Source: Verrucomicrobiaceae bacterium
Lineage (GTDB): Bacteria; Verrucomicrobiota; Verrucomicrobiia; Verrucomicrobiales; Verrucomicrobiaceae
Assembly: GCA_016713035.1 (NCBI GenBank)
Contig: JADJPW010000001.1
Coordinates: 496,001-560,000 of the forward strand
Direction: 5' to 3'
Length of the DNA: 64,000 nucleotides
The translations under genes were made by a program, and so were the position numbers. Shown here one piece after another: positions 1-9,767 of the stretch. The stretch's first letter is position 1, and the number at the start of each line of letters is the position of its first letter. The notes below the pieces were generated by a model that saw nothing but the letters and a program-made list of their open reading frames with translations, searched no databases and was not told where the DNA came from.

Positions 1-2
1 CG

Positions 3-629
3 GCGCGGGACATGCTGACTCGTGAAGACGGTGGCTGGACCGCCATCACGACGCAGTTTGGTCGTGGCAAAGACGCCTACGTCCGCCGCATGGACGACAA
101 ACTCACGCACGGCAGCGATCCCCTGCTCATCGTGAAGCACACCGACCTCGAACTCGGCCGCAAAAACGAGCGCCGTGCGATTTTGACCTTCGACCTCTCC
201 CAAATCGACCTCGCCAACGTCAAAGAAGCCCAGCTCATGCTCGACCCCGAGCCCAGCGGCTTCGGCTTCTCCTCATTGGTGCCCGACTCACGCTTCGCCG
301 TGCTCGGCCTACACGAAGGCGATACCGATGCGTGGAGCGAGGCCGACCTCCTCTGGCAAAACCTCCCCGGCACCGACGACGCAGGTCCCCTGCCCCAGCG
401 CACACGCCGCCTCGCCGAGTTTTGGCTGCCTCGCGGCGGCTCCGGCGACGTGATCACCATCCGAGCCGACGCCCTCGCTGAATTTATCCGCAGTGCCCGC
501 GACGGCCTCATCACCCTGCTCCTCCTCCGCGAAACCGGCGAGTCCGACACCAGCGGCCTCGCCCACGGCTTCGCCGCCAAAGAACACCCCACTGCGCGGG
601 CACCGACATTGAGGCTGAGGATGCGTTGA
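3..629 (+). CDS. C-terminal part of a secreted-type DNRLRE/CBM96-like protein (5' truncated by window edge)
   Basis: The frame is open from base 3, upstream of the first ATG at base 12, so this is probably the C-terminus of a longer protein that starts outside the window. The visible 205 residues open with a 'DAYVRR' strand followed by a short conserved block (RRAILTFDLSQI) and a later 'LLWQNLPG' segment. That pattern is typical of DNRLRE/CBM96-like beta-sandwich domains appended to secreted proteins in Verrucomicrobiota and Planctomycetota. No catalytic motif is visible. The family call rests on motif memory only; role (surface attachment or carbohydrate binding) is inferred. Confidence 0.55.
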   Translation, partial: ARDMLTREDGGWTAITTQFGRGKDAYVRRMDDKLTHGSDPLLIVKHTDLELGRKNERRAILTFDLSQIDLANVKEAQLMLDPEPSGFGFSSLVPDSRFAVLGLHEGDTDAWSEADLLWQNLPGTDDAGPLPQRTRRLAEFWLPRGGSGDVITIRADALAEFIRSARDGLITLLLLRETGESDTSGLAHGFAAKEHPTARAPTLRLRMR

Positions 630-654
630 GGCAACTTACAGGCAAAACACTTCA

Positions 655-1167
655 TCATGGCAAGACTAAAGACGAATCATCAAGCCTGCCGTCATTGATG
701 GCACTGAGTAATCCCTCGAAATCAAGAGGCCCATGACCTGACGCATGCCAAAGGATTGGGGAGTTCGGATCAAGGCGTGAAGCAAGCACGACATGGTAGC
801 TGTGAGTGTAGCCACCTCGTTCGTAATGAAAGAGAACGTGTTGTTCATCCTGCCGTGCCCATATCAGCCGCGACATGGGTTTCGGTGGATTATCAATACA
901 GCAGCCAACCTGCCAGTTTTGCCCAGGCGCCGCGAGCTTACCCTTCCAGTCCGAACACAGCCGAAGCACATGTGGAGGCAGTGCCTCCACCTTACGGACC
1001 AAAGGAAAGTTCTGCGAACGTTTGATGATGTTCCGACTCTCTTCAGTCAGGTGGCGGACGCCTGTTATCGAAATGGAGTTATCGGAGCTTCCGCCTGGGT
1101 ATGCGCATCCCAAAGCGCTAAATATGAGAGCAAAGGAAGTCGAACGGAAGACAAAAACAAATTTCAT
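655..1167 (-). CDS. putative lipoprotein of unknown function
   Basis: 170 residues with a basic N-terminus, a hydrophobic stretch and a lipobox-like 'FSALGC' ending at Cys21, so it is probably exported and lipidated. The rest is soluble, with aromatic and His-rich strands and no family I recognise. Its ATG overlaps the stop of the upstream gene on the same strand by four bases (ATGA), which indicates a translationally coupled two-gene operon. The coupling fixes the start codon. Confidence 0.6.
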   Translation of the reverse strand: MKFVFVFRSTSFALIFSALGCAYPGGSSDNSISITGVRHLTEESRNIIKRSQNFPLVRKVEALPPHVLRLCSDWKGKLAAPGQNWQVGCCIDNPPKPMSRLIWARQDEQHVLFHYERGGYTHSYHVVLASRLDPNSPILWHASGHGPLDFEGLLSAINDGRLDDSSLVLP

Positions 1168-1463
1168 AACTTCTGTGCGCCGAGCTTCAATATGGAAAGT
1201 ATGCCCGCTATTTCAGCGAGGCCTTCGGCTACCTGCTTTTCCGCAGGAGTCAGTTTTCTTTTACGACTTTGTTCATCCAGCAGGAATTGAAGCCTGTTAT
1301 CCAGCGCCTTGGGGAATCGCAGTTTCGCCATGTTGGCAGGCATCGGTACTGTCAGGTTCACTTTGGCACTCATCTGGGGCGCAAGAGTAGCCAATGGACC
1401 ACTCACCGTCAATAACGCGAAAAACCCTGTCCAAAAAGCCCGCAGAACAAACCTACCTTTCAC
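1164..1463 (-). CDS. small exported protein of unknown function
   Basis: About 99 residues from a GTG at 1463. This start gives a clean signal-peptide-like N-terminus (MKGRFVLRAFWTGFF, then a hydrophobic run ending near 'GPLATLA'). A longer version from ATG 1487 is possible but would overlap the start of the divergent gene at 1486. The C-terminal half is amphipathic and charged, with helices around 'LLDEQSRKRKLTPAEKQVAEGL'-like sequence. No family recognised. It overlaps the lipoprotein gene at 655-1167 by ATGA, so the two are probably made together. Promoter and start choice are uncertain because the divergent cytochrome gene begins within about 25 bases. Confidence 0.5.
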   Translation of the reverse strand: MKGRFVLRAFWTGFFALLTVSGPLATLAPQMSAKVNLTVPMPANMAKLRFPKALDNRLQFLLDEQSRKRKLTPAEKQVAEGLAEIAGILSILKLGAQKL

Positions 1464-1485
1464 GCACGTTATTCCCTGACCGACC

Positions 1486-4400
1486 ATGCTCCGCCAAACT
1501 GCTCTTTTTCTCCTGCTCGCCTCCGCTTTGAATGCGGCGGACGACGCTAGCCGCGCTGCGATGACCTTTTTGAAAACGAGGTGCGTCCACTGCTGGTGAA
1601 AAGTTGCTACGAGTGCCACAGCGACAAAAAACAAAAGGGCGACCTGCGAGTGGATCACATCAGCCACCTCAAAAAAGGCGGCACCACAGGCCCGGCGGTG
1701 ATCGCGGGGAATTTGAGCAAGTCCTTGCTCATCGAAGCCGTGCGTTATCAGAATGAAGACATTGCTATGCCGCCGAAAAAGCAGCTCTCGGCCAAGGAGA
1801 TCACGGTGCTAGAGGATTGGGTGAAAATGGGTGCGCCGTGGCCTGCGGGCGAAGGCCAGCGCGATTCCACGGACGAGTTCGGCTTCACCGAAAAAGATCG
1901 TAAGTTCTGGAGCTTTCAGCCACTGACGAATCCCAAGCCGCCTCAGGTGAACTCCAAATGGGTGCGCGGCGACATCGACCGATTTGTGGCTAAAAAACAC
2001 GCCGAACTCGGTCTCACGCCCGCGCCCGAGGCAGATCGGCGTGAGTTGATCCGCCGTGTGTATTTCACTCTGCATGGCCTGCCGCCTACGAAGGAGCAGA
2101 TCGACGCCTTTGTGCAAAGCAAGGACCCGCAGGCCTATGAAAAGCTCATCGACGAGCTGCTCGCCTCACCGCGCTACGGCGAGCGCTGGGCGCAACACTG
2201 GCTGGACCTCACCCGCTGGGCGGAGAGTGATGGCTACAATCAGGATGCTCTGCGTCCCGCAGCCTGGCCCTACCGCGACTACGTCATCAAGAGCTTCAAC
2301 ACCGACAAGCCCTACGACCAGTTCGTGAGTGAGCAGCTCGCGGGCGACGAGATCGCTCCGGAGAACCCTGACGTGCTTGTCGCAGCCTCCTACCTGCGCA
2401 ATCCGATTTACGAATACAATCAGCGTGATGCACGCGGCCAATACGAAGTCATTCTCACCGACATGACCGACAACGCTGGCGAAGTCTTCATGGGACTGAG
2501 CATGGGCTGCGCCAAGTGCCACGATCACAAATTCGACCCTATCTTGCAAAAGGACTACTACCGACTCCGCGCCTTCTTCACACCGGTACGCTGGCAGGAG
2601 GGGAAGAAGCTCGCCACCGCTGCCGAAAAGGCCGCTTGGGCTGCCCAAAATGCAAAATGGGAGGATGCGACGAAGGACATCCGCGCTCAAATCGATGCCA
2701 TCATCGAGCCACGCATCCAGGGCGCGATCAAAAATGCCTATACCAGATTTCAGGCCGACATCCGCGCCATGGTCGATAAAAAACCGGAGGAACGCACGCC
2801 GGAGGACTGGCAAGCGAGCTACTTCTGCGAACGACAGATGGCCTTTGAGCGTGAGCGCTTCGACGCCGCCAAAACACTCGCCAAAAAGCCGGAAGAAAAA
2901 GCCCGCTACGACGCCCTCCTCGTCGAACTCGCCAAATTCGACGCCTTGAAGCCCAAACCGCTACTGGATGCCTTCATCGCCACCGACGCCACCAACAAAG
3001 GCCCGCGCAACACCATCAAAACCCGCAGCGGAGAGAGCGAGGACATCCCGCCAGGCTTCCTCACGCTGCTGGAGCCCACGCCACCCAAGATCGCGCCGCG
3101 TGAAAAGACCACCGGTCGCCGCAGCGCCCTCGCTGAATGGCTCACACGGCCCACGAACCAACTCAGCACCCGCGTCATCACCAACCGCGCTTGGCATTAC
3201 CTCTTTGGCAAAGGCATCGTCGAAACACCAAACGACTTCGGTGAACTCGGTGAAGACCCATCGCACCCCGAATTGCTCGATTACCTCACGCAACGCTTCC
3301 TCGCTGGTGGTTGGAAACTGAAGTCCCTGCAACGAGACATCCTCCTCTCCGCCACCTTTCGCCAAACCGCGCTGCGTGAGCCGACCACTGCACTCAAGAA
3401 GGCCGACCCCGCCAACAAATACCTCTGGCGTTACTCCCCGCGCCGTCTGGAGGCCGAACAGGCCCGCGACGCCATGCTCGTCGCCAGCGCCGAGCTGAAC
3501 CTCAAAGAAGGCGGCCCCAGCGAAGACGGCAACGGTACCCGCCGCAGCATTTTCACGACGAAAAAGCGCAACAGCCAAAACGAGATGCTGCGCAGCCTGG
3601 ATGCGCCTGCGGGCTTTTCCAGCACTAGCGAGCGTCAGAGCACCACCACGGCCACTCAGGCCCTTTTGCTGCTGAACGGCGACTGGACACTCGCCCGCGC
3701 CCGCAAACTCGCTGAGCGAGTTTATTCGCCCGAAGAGGCCTGGTTGGCCGTTTTGGGCCGTGCGCCGTCGAAACAGGAAATCAGCCGCGCGGAGGCTTTC
3801 ATCGCCAAACGCATCGCGGACAAAGAAACACCTGTCAAAGCCGCTGCGGCGACCGATTTGGCCACCGCCGCCCAGTTCAAAGAAAACACCGCCCAGGAGC
3901 GCCTCATCGCACCGCTGGCGGACAAAACCGGGGACGAATTCACCGTCGAGGCTGTGGTGAAGCTCAATAGCATCGATGCAGGGGCCGCCGTGCGCACCAT
4001 CGCGTCGCATTGGACCAATGGGAAAGACAACGTCGAAGGCTTTGGCTGGAGCGTCGGCGTCACGGGCGAAAAATCCCGCTTCAAACCGCGCAACCTCATC
4101 ATCCAACTCGTCGGTGAAGATGAAAATGCCAACATCGCCTACGAACCCATCGCCAGCGATCTGCGCATGGAGCTGGGAGTCACCTACCACCTCGCGGTGC
4201 GTGTCTCATGCGCAAAAAAGCAGATCGAGTTCCGCCTGCGCCAGATCGACAAACCAAACGCACCCGTTTTGGCCTCTACCGTGCCCCACCGCATCGTCAG
4301 CGGCCTAGATCGCGGCGCAGCGGATCTCGTCATCGGCGGTGTGAACAAGCGCACAGTCGTCCATCAATGGGATGGCACGATCGAGTCAGCCCGCATCGTC

Positions 4401-4613
4401 AAAGGATTGCTACCAGATGCCTCTTTGACCGAAAACAGCACAAAATGGCAATCTCCAGCCATCGTGAGCTGGATCGCCAAGAACGGCCACGGAGCATCCT
4501 TGCAGCCACTCGGCCTCGAAGGCCCAGCGGAGGCCATTGATCCGAAAAAGCTGGCCCTCGCCGATCTGTGTCATGTGCTGCTGAACTCGAACGAGTTCTT
4601 CTACCTGCATTGA
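1486..4613 (+). CDS. PSCyt1-DUF1549-LamG-DUF1553 secreted cytochrome-type protein, apparent frameshift near its N-terminus
   Basis: A long secreted protein of the planctomycete/verrucomicrobial cytochrome (PSCyt/PSD1) type. The main frame runs from about 1551 to 4613. It has a haem c motif CYECH at the start, then DUF1549 with a second motif CAKCHDH, a charged linker, a DUF1553 block, a LamG/concanavalin-like insert near residues 780-930 of the GTG-1581 product, and the end of DUF1553 (NSNEFFYLH). The signal peptide lies in another frame from ATG 1486 (MLRQTALFLLLASALNAAD). Adding one T to the five-T run at 1567-1571 joins them into a typical 'FFENEVRPLL..CYECH' start. As printed, only an unusual GTG at 1581 would start the body, leaving it without a signal peptide. 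These proteins are thought to work in periplasmic breakdown of complex substrates; the substrate is unknown. Confidence 0.8.
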
Positions 4614-4738
4614 GCTGGCTCTTTTGATGCGCCATCATGGGCACGGATGAATAACCATATTTTTCCAATTCCCATTTTGCTAGGTCTCCTCCATTCTGGA
4701 GCTGTTCCCGCTGATTTTTTAAACCAACTGCCCCCACC

Positions 4739-7162
4739 ATGCCCATTACGCCTGACCAATACGAAAAGCTCGGTTCTTTTTACCTCGGCCGAGAATACGA
4801 CCTCGAAGCCAAAGCGATCAAAGATGACCTCGTCCTTTATGATTCAAAGGATCTCGTCACGCATGGTGTGGTGCTGGGCATGACAGGAAGTGGCAAGACG
4901 GGGCTCTGCCTCGCTTTGCTCGAAGAAGCCGCGATCGATGGTGTGCCGCTCATCGCGATCGACCCGAAGGGTGATCTCGGCAATGCGCTACTTACTTTTC
5001 CCAATCTCGATGCGAAGGAGTTCCGCCCCTGGATCAATGAGGACGAAGCACGTCGTAAGTGGCAGTCGCCAGATGAGTTCGCGGCATCTCAGGCTGCGAC
5101 ATGGCAGAAAGGCCTGGGTGAGTGGGGACAAAGCGCGGATCGCATCAAAAAACTGCGCGAGACGGTGGATATGGCCATCTACACGCCTGGGAGCAATGCG
5201 GGGCTGCCGGTTTCGATCCTCAGCTCGCTGAATTGCCCGCCGGTGGAGGTCATGGATGATGCGGAGGCGCTGGCAGATCGTATCGAGAGCACGGTTTCAT
5301 CCATGCTCGGCCTGATGGACATCGAAGCGGACCCGGTGCAGTCGCCAGAGCACATTCTCCTGAGCAATATCGTCGCGCATTGCTGGAAGAAGGGACAAAA
5401 CCTCTCCCTGGAAAATCTGGTGCGCCACATCCAGCAGCCACCGATCCGTAAAGTCGGCGTGGTGGATCTCGATAGCTTCATGCCAGAGGCTAAGCGCACG
5501 CCGCTGGCGATGAAGCTCAATAATCTGCTCGCAAGCCCAGGCTTTAGCACTTGGTTGGAGGGTGAGCCGCTGGACATCCAGCGCATGTATTACACGAAGG
5601 AGGGCAAGCCCCGCGTGACCATCTTTTGCATCGCTCACCTCAGCGATACAGAGCGCATGTTCTTTGTCTCGCTGCTGCTGAATCAGCTCCTCGGCTGGAT
5701 GCGCACGCAGCAGGGCACCACCTCGCTCCGCGCCATTTTCTACATGGATGAGATCTATGGCTACCTGCCGCCCACGGCCATGCCGCCATCGAAAAAGCCG
5801 ATGATGATCCTGCTCAAGCAGGCCCGTGCTTTCGGTCTCGGTATCTTGTTAGCGACGCAAAACCCCGCTGACCTCGATTACAAGGCGCTGGCCAATATCG
5901 GCACTTGGTGGCTCGGTCGCCTCCAGACGGAGCGTGATAAGATGCGTGTGCTCGATGGTCTGGAAGGTGCCGCGAACACCGCTGGAGGCAAATTTGACCG
6001 CCAGCTCATGGAGCGGACACTCGCCGGTCTGGGCAATCGTGTCTTCCTGATGAACAATGTGCATGAGGATCATCCGGTGGTCTTCAATGTGCGCTGGATT
6101 CTCAGCTACCTCGGTGGCCCGCTCTCCCGTGGGCAGATCAAGGCGCTGATGGACCCGATCCGCCCCGCTAAGGAAGAAAAAGCCGCTGCGGAGGACGACG
6201 GATTTGCCCCACCTGGAGCAAGTAGCTCGGGTGCAGATCGCAACACCACACGTCCGAAGCTACCGGAGGACACTACGGAGCTTTTCCAGCCCAGCGATGA
6301 AGATGGCGAGCGCATCACCTACGTGCCCTGCATGGTGCGCAGCGCGACGATCCTGTTTGACGACGCAAAACGCAAAATCAGCGGCAAGAGCATCGTCACA
6401 CTGGTGAACCAAATCGATGTCGAGAAGCAAAAAGTGCTGTGGGACAAGTTCGTGGACATCCCCAAGGATGATGACCTTTCCAAATACGACTCTGAGCCCA
6501 AGGAAAATGCCGCCTATGCCGATCTGCCAGGTCCGGCGATGAAATCCAGCACCTACACGAGCATCAAAAAGGATTTCACGGACTGGGTCTATACCAATCA
6601 CTCGCTGGAGGTTTATTACAGCCCACTTCTGGAAGCCTACTCAAACCCCGGCGAGAAACAGGACGAGTTCAAAGCCCGCGTGACGCAAACAGCCCGTGAG
6701 CAACGTGATGCCGCCATCGAGGAACTGCGGACCAAAACTGCCAAGACCACCAAATCACTCGAAGACAAGGCCATCAAAGTGAATGCGAAAGTGGAAGAGC
6801 AAAAGGCCCAGGCCAGTAGCGCGACGATGAGCACGATGGTGAGCGTGGGCGGCAGCATCCTGGGGGCACTCTTTGGGCGTAAAAGCGGCCTCGGAGCGGC
6901 CGCGAGCCTCATCAAAGGCACGACAGTGAGCAGCGCTGGCCGCGTGATGAAGGAGCGCCGCGAAGCCGCCGCCGCCGAAAGCGAGCTTGAGGCCCTCCAG
7001 GCCGAATTAGCCGAATTGGAGAAGCAACTGGCCGACGAAACACAAAAAATCCGCGATAAGTATGATCCCGCCACTTTGGCCCTCGAAACGACCAAACTCA
7101 CTCCGGTGAAGAAAAACATCCAAGTGACAGCGACTGGGATATTATGGCAGGCGAAGGCGTAA
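4739..7162 (+). CDS. HerA/DUF87-like ATP-binding protein with coiled-coil C-terminus
   Basis: 807 residues. Walker A is GMTGSGKT (residues 47-54), Walker B is AIFYMDEI (332-339) and a sensor-like LLATQNPADLD follows near 370-380, so this is a RecA-fold ATPase of the HerA/FtsK/VirB4 superfamily. The last 160 residues hold two charged coiled coils (about 645-705 and 735-785) around a Gly/Ala/Ser hydrophobic hairpin (GGSILGALFG). No transmembrane helix is evident at the N-terminus. The ATG follows a CCCCACC leader without a Shine-Dalgarno. A small gene and an HNH nuclease gene follow on the same strand within 400 bases. HerA-type ATPases partner with nucleases in repair or anti-phage systems; whether this one does is inference. 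Confidence 0.75.
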   Translation: MPITPDQYEKLGSFYLGREYDLEAKAIKDDLVLYDSKDLVTHGVVLGMTGSGKTGLCLALLEEAAIDGVPLIAIDPKGDLGNALLTFPNLDAKEFRPWINEDEARRKWQSPDEFAASQAATWQKGLGEWGQSADRIKKLRETVDMAIYTPGSNAGLPVSILSSLNCPPVEVMDDAEALADRIESTVSSMLGLMDIEADPVQSPEHILLSNIVAHCWKKGQNLSLENLVRHIQQPPIRKVGVVDLDSFMPEAKRTPLAMKLNNLLASPGFSTWLEGEPLDIQRMYYTKEGKPRVTIFCIAHLSDTERMFFVSLLLNQLLGWMRTQQGTTSLRAIFYMDEIYGYLPPTAMPPSKKPMMILLKQARAFGLGILLATQNPADLDYKALANIGTWWLGRLQTERDKMRVLDGLEGAANTAGGKFDRQLMERTLAGLGNRVFLMNNVHEDHPVVFNVRWILSYLGGPLSRGQIKALMDPIRPAKEEKAAAEDDGFAPPGASSSGADRNTTRPKLPEDTTELFQPSDEDGERITYVPCMVRSATILFDDAKRKISGKSIVTLVNQIDVEKQKVLWDKFVDIPKDDDLSKYDSEPKENAAYADLPGPAMKSSTYTSIKKDFTDWVYTNHSLEVYYSPLLEAYSNPGEKQDEFKARVTQTAREQRDAAIEELRTKTAKTTKSLEDKAIKVNAKVEEQKAQASSATMSTMVSVGGSILGALFGRKSGLGAAASLIKGTTVSSAGRVMKERREAAAAESELEALQAELAELEKQLADETQKIRDKYDPATLALETTKLTPVKKNIQVTATGILWQAKA

Positions 7163-7207
7163 AAAGTGTTGCGCCCATTTTTCCAGTCCCCATAATTTTC
7201 CTCAGCC

Positions 7208-7546
7208 ATGCCTGTTCCAACCAAAGCTTCAAAAACGACCGCAAAGCCTAGCGTGCGTCTTTTGAAGCCCAAGCCCTCTCGCGTGCGCTCATGGCAGTGG
7301 CCTCTTTTGCTTGAGATTGATCGTGGTTTTTCAGCCATGTGGTGGAAGAACTACCGCTCACTCGTTGCCAAAAGAGAAGCCGAAACGATCGCGCCAGATG
7401 AGCTGCGAGAGCTCACCGCATTAACGGATACGCTAGAGGAGATGAATACCCGACGCGTGGCCTGCTTTGCCAGTGCAAGTCGTAGCTTGGGCATTTCGCT
7501 GGACGAACTGATGACAGGGATGCGCCTGAACCCTAAACCTGTCTGA
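7208..7546 (+). CDS. conserved-looking small protein preceding an HNH nuclease
   Basis: 112 residues. The N-terminus is Lys/Pro/Thr-rich and probably disordered; residues 35-112 form a compact Trp- and Leu-containing alpha-helical region (WQWPLLLEIDRGF, then ALTDTLEEMNTRR). No signal peptide, metal motif or known domain is visible. The stop at 7546 is two bases before the GTG of the HNH gene, so the pair must be an operon. It also lies only 45 bases after the ATPase gene. Tight pairing suggests an accessory or regulatory partner of the nuclease; the family is not recognised. Confidence 0.65.
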   Translation: MPVPTKASKTTAKPSVRLLKPKPSRVRSWQWPLLLEIDRGFSAMWWKNYRSLVAKREAETIAPDELRELTALTDTLEEMNTRRVACFASASRSLGISLDELMTGMRLNPKPV

Positions 7547-7548
7547 CC

Positions 7549-7962
7549 GTGCCGTCGGTAAGAATGCTGCGAGAGCAAGTTCTGGAGCTTGCGGGCGGAG
7601 TTTGTGAGTACTGTCGCTCGCCGGAGTGCTATTCGGCGACTCAGTTTTCCATCGAGCATATTCTACCGCTGTCTCGTGGCGGTGTGACCGAACTCGGCAA
7701 TTTGGCTTTTGCCTGCCAAGGATGCAACAATCACAAATACACGGCTGTGAGGGCAATAGACGCGGTTACAGGGACTGAGGTTGATTTGTATCATCCGCGC
7801 CAACAGGCATGGCAGGATCATTTTGCATGGTCGTCGGATCGAACTGAGATCAAAGGCACTTCCGCGGCGGGTAGAGCGACTGTAGCGAAGTTGAAGTTAA
7901 ATAGGCCCAATCTAGTTCGACTGAGAAAACTGCTACTTCGAGCAAAACTCTTCCCGAATTGA
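7549..7962 (+). CDS. HNH endonuclease
   Basis: 137 residues from a GTG start. The compact HNH fold is visible: a CEYC knuckle (Cys19/Cys22), the beta-beta-alpha core with Glu36-His37 in FSIEHILPLSRGG, Asn51 in GNLAFAC, a second knuckle CQGC (56/59) and NNHK. The C-terminal 70 residues are basic and probably bind DNA. Small free-standing HNH proteins of this type occur in mobile, restriction and repair contexts. Here it is immediately downstream of an unknown 112-residue protein and close to a HerA-like ATPase. Target and function are unknown. Confidence 0.85.
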   Translation: MPSVRMLREQVLELAGGVCEYCRSPECYSATQFSIEHILPLSRGGVTELGNLAFACQGCNNHKYTAVRAIDAVTGTEVDLYHPRQQAWQDHFAWSSDRTEIKGTSAAGRATVAKLKLNRPNLVRLRKLLLRAKLFPN

Positions 7963-7972
7963 TTATTCACCC

Positions 7973-9715
7973 ATGAAAAGCCTTCCCATCGAGCTCCTGG
8001 TCTTGTCATCGTTGCTGATTGCTGCTTGCGACCAATCGGGTAAATCCTCCGGCAGTGGGGAGAATGTCCCTCTTCCTCCCGGAGGACTCGCGGAGGCATC
8101 TCGCTGTGGTGACCCGCATCGGATTTTGATCTCCAGTGCTCGGAAGCTGCCTCCGCCGCCGCTGCGCGATGGGATCGGCTCTTCGAGCCTGAAGATCACG
8201 ACAAAGAGCGGTGAGGCCCAGGCGTATTTTGATAATGGGCTGAATCTGCTGCACGCGTTTTGGGAGTTTGAGGCGTATCGCTCTTTTTTGAGGGCGACGC
8301 AGCTCGATCCAGATTGTGCTATGGCTTACTGGGGCATCGTGATGTGCATGCCGGGCTCGAATCCTGAATTCCTCATCGAGCGCACGCATGCGCTGGAGCG
8401 TGCGGTAGCACTGAAGCCAGGCCTTTCTGCGAAGGAGCAGGCTTACATCGCTGCGCTGCAAGTGCTCGTCTCTGACGGAACGCAGGTTTTTGCGCGGAGG
8501 ATGGAGGCCATCTGGAAATCTGATCCGACTGATGCAGATGCAGGAGGTATGGCGGCGTATCATCTCAAGGATGGCTACTCGATGGATGGAAAGCGTGGCA
8601 GTGGGCAAGAGGAAGCGGTGCGTCTGATCGAAGAGGTGCTGGAAAAGCACCCGAATCACGCTGGGGCACTGCATTATGGCATCCATGTCTATGAGCTAGG
8701 GCCGGAGGTGGAGCGTGCGCTGCCGCTGTGCGAGCGTCTTCTGCGGGTAGCACCACGGGCGGCACACCTGGTCCACATGCCGGGGCATATTTATTTTTAC
8801 ACCGGGGAGTATGAGCGTGCGATCCAGCAGTTCCGCGCGGCGGATGCGGTGGATCGAGCGTACTTGGAGAAGGAAGGCATCGAGGCAGCGGAGAATGAAA
8901 ACTTCACGCATAACATGCACTACCTCGCGCTGGCTTATGCGGAGGCTGGGAGACTGCGTGAGGCTCTGCTGCATGCAGAAGAGCTCAAGCGGGTGAAAAT
9001 CGCCTCTGCACGCCTACGCTCGGAGTCGAGCAGCGTGGTGGCATATGAGGGGCGCTCCATCGCGGGGCGGCTGCTCATCCGTGCGGGGCAGTATTCGCGT
9101 GCGGCAGAGGTGCTGTCCCGTGAGGCCCTGGATCTGGCTCCGTCACCAGTGAGGTATTTCATCGATGGACTGACGAGCGTGGCGCGGGGGATGGATGCAG
9201 CGGCGCAGCAGAAGCGTGATGAGGTAACTATCGCGCTGGGAGAGCTGGCACGCTTCACCAGCCTCCTCAATGATAGCGCGTCACGCATCACCGCGAGCGA
9301 GGAGCAGCTCTACGCGATGCGTGCCACGCGGATGCTAGACCTCTTTGCCCGTGTGCTGCGAGCCCACGCGGCATCGAGCACGGCTACTGGGCGCATTTTC
9401 ATCCAGGGTGTGCCAGAGGCGGAGTCAGGTGGCGCACGCATGGACCCGCCTCTACTGCCTCTTTCCTCGTATGAGTTGGTCGGTGATTATTTTTTGACGC
9501 GTGGCGATGCGGCAGCGGCAAAGGAGGCCTTTCAAAAAGCACTCAAGGAGCGACCGCGCAGTGGCTACGTGCTGCTGGGGCTGGCCCGGGCGGAGAAACT
9601 GGCAGGAAATCTCGATGCAACTGCGGCTGCCTACCGCGAGGTGATGAAAGCATGGCCGCAGGGCGACTCCAATCTCCCAGGTATGAGCGAGGCACAGCAA
9701 AACGCGGCACCTTGA
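7973..9715 (+). CDS. TPR-repeat lipoprotein
   Basis: 580 residues. The N-terminus is a lipoprotein signal (hydrophobic core then LIAAC, Cys19), followed by a Ser/Gly linker. The body is built from tetratricopeptide-like helical pairs: an early repeat (AYFDNGLNLLHAFWEFEAY), a central run around NHAGALHYGIHVYE, and a final TPR (RGDAAAAKEAFQKAL..). A His-rich stretch (HLVHMPGHIYFYTGEY) recurs in bacterial TPR proteins of this size. It is likely anchored in the envelope as a protein-interaction scaffold; no enzymatic motif is seen. It starts 10 bases after the HNH gene but is probably unrelated to it. Confidence 0.75.
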   Translation: MKSLPIELLVLSSLLIAACDQSGKSSGSGENVPLPPGGLAEASRCGDPHRILISSARKLPPPPLRDGIGSSSLKITTKSGEAQAYFDNGLNLLHAFWEFEAYRSFLRATQLDPDCAMAYWGIVMCMPGSNPEFLIERTHALERAVALKPGLSAKEQAYIAALQVLVSDGTQVFARRMEAIWKSDPTDADAGGMAAYHLKDGYSMDGKRGSGQEEAVRLIEEVLEKHPNHAGALHYGIHVYELGPEVERALPLCERLLRVAPRAAHLVHMPGHIYFYTGEYERAIQQFRAADAVDRAYLEKEGIEAAENENFTHNMHYLALAYAEAGRLREALLHAEELKRVKIASARLRSESSSVVAYEGRSIAGRLLIRAGQYSRAAEVLSREALDLAPSPVRYFIDGLTSVARGMDAAAQQKRDEVTIALGELARFTSLLNDSASRITASEEQLYAMRATRMLDLFARVLRAHAASSTATGRIFIQGVPEAESGGARMDPPLLPLSSYELVGDYFLTRGDAAAAKEAFQKALKERPRSGYVLLGLARAEKLAGNLDATAAAYREVMKAWPQGDSNLPGMSEAQQNAAP

Positions 9716-9767
9716 GGCCGATGATTCGTGCTTGGGCATTCGGAAATCTTGCTGCATCATCCTGATC

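Noticed and set aside
2961..4190. 409-codon minus-strand open frame
   Set aside because: Antisense to the DUF1549/DUF1553 protein; no domain or signal is visible.
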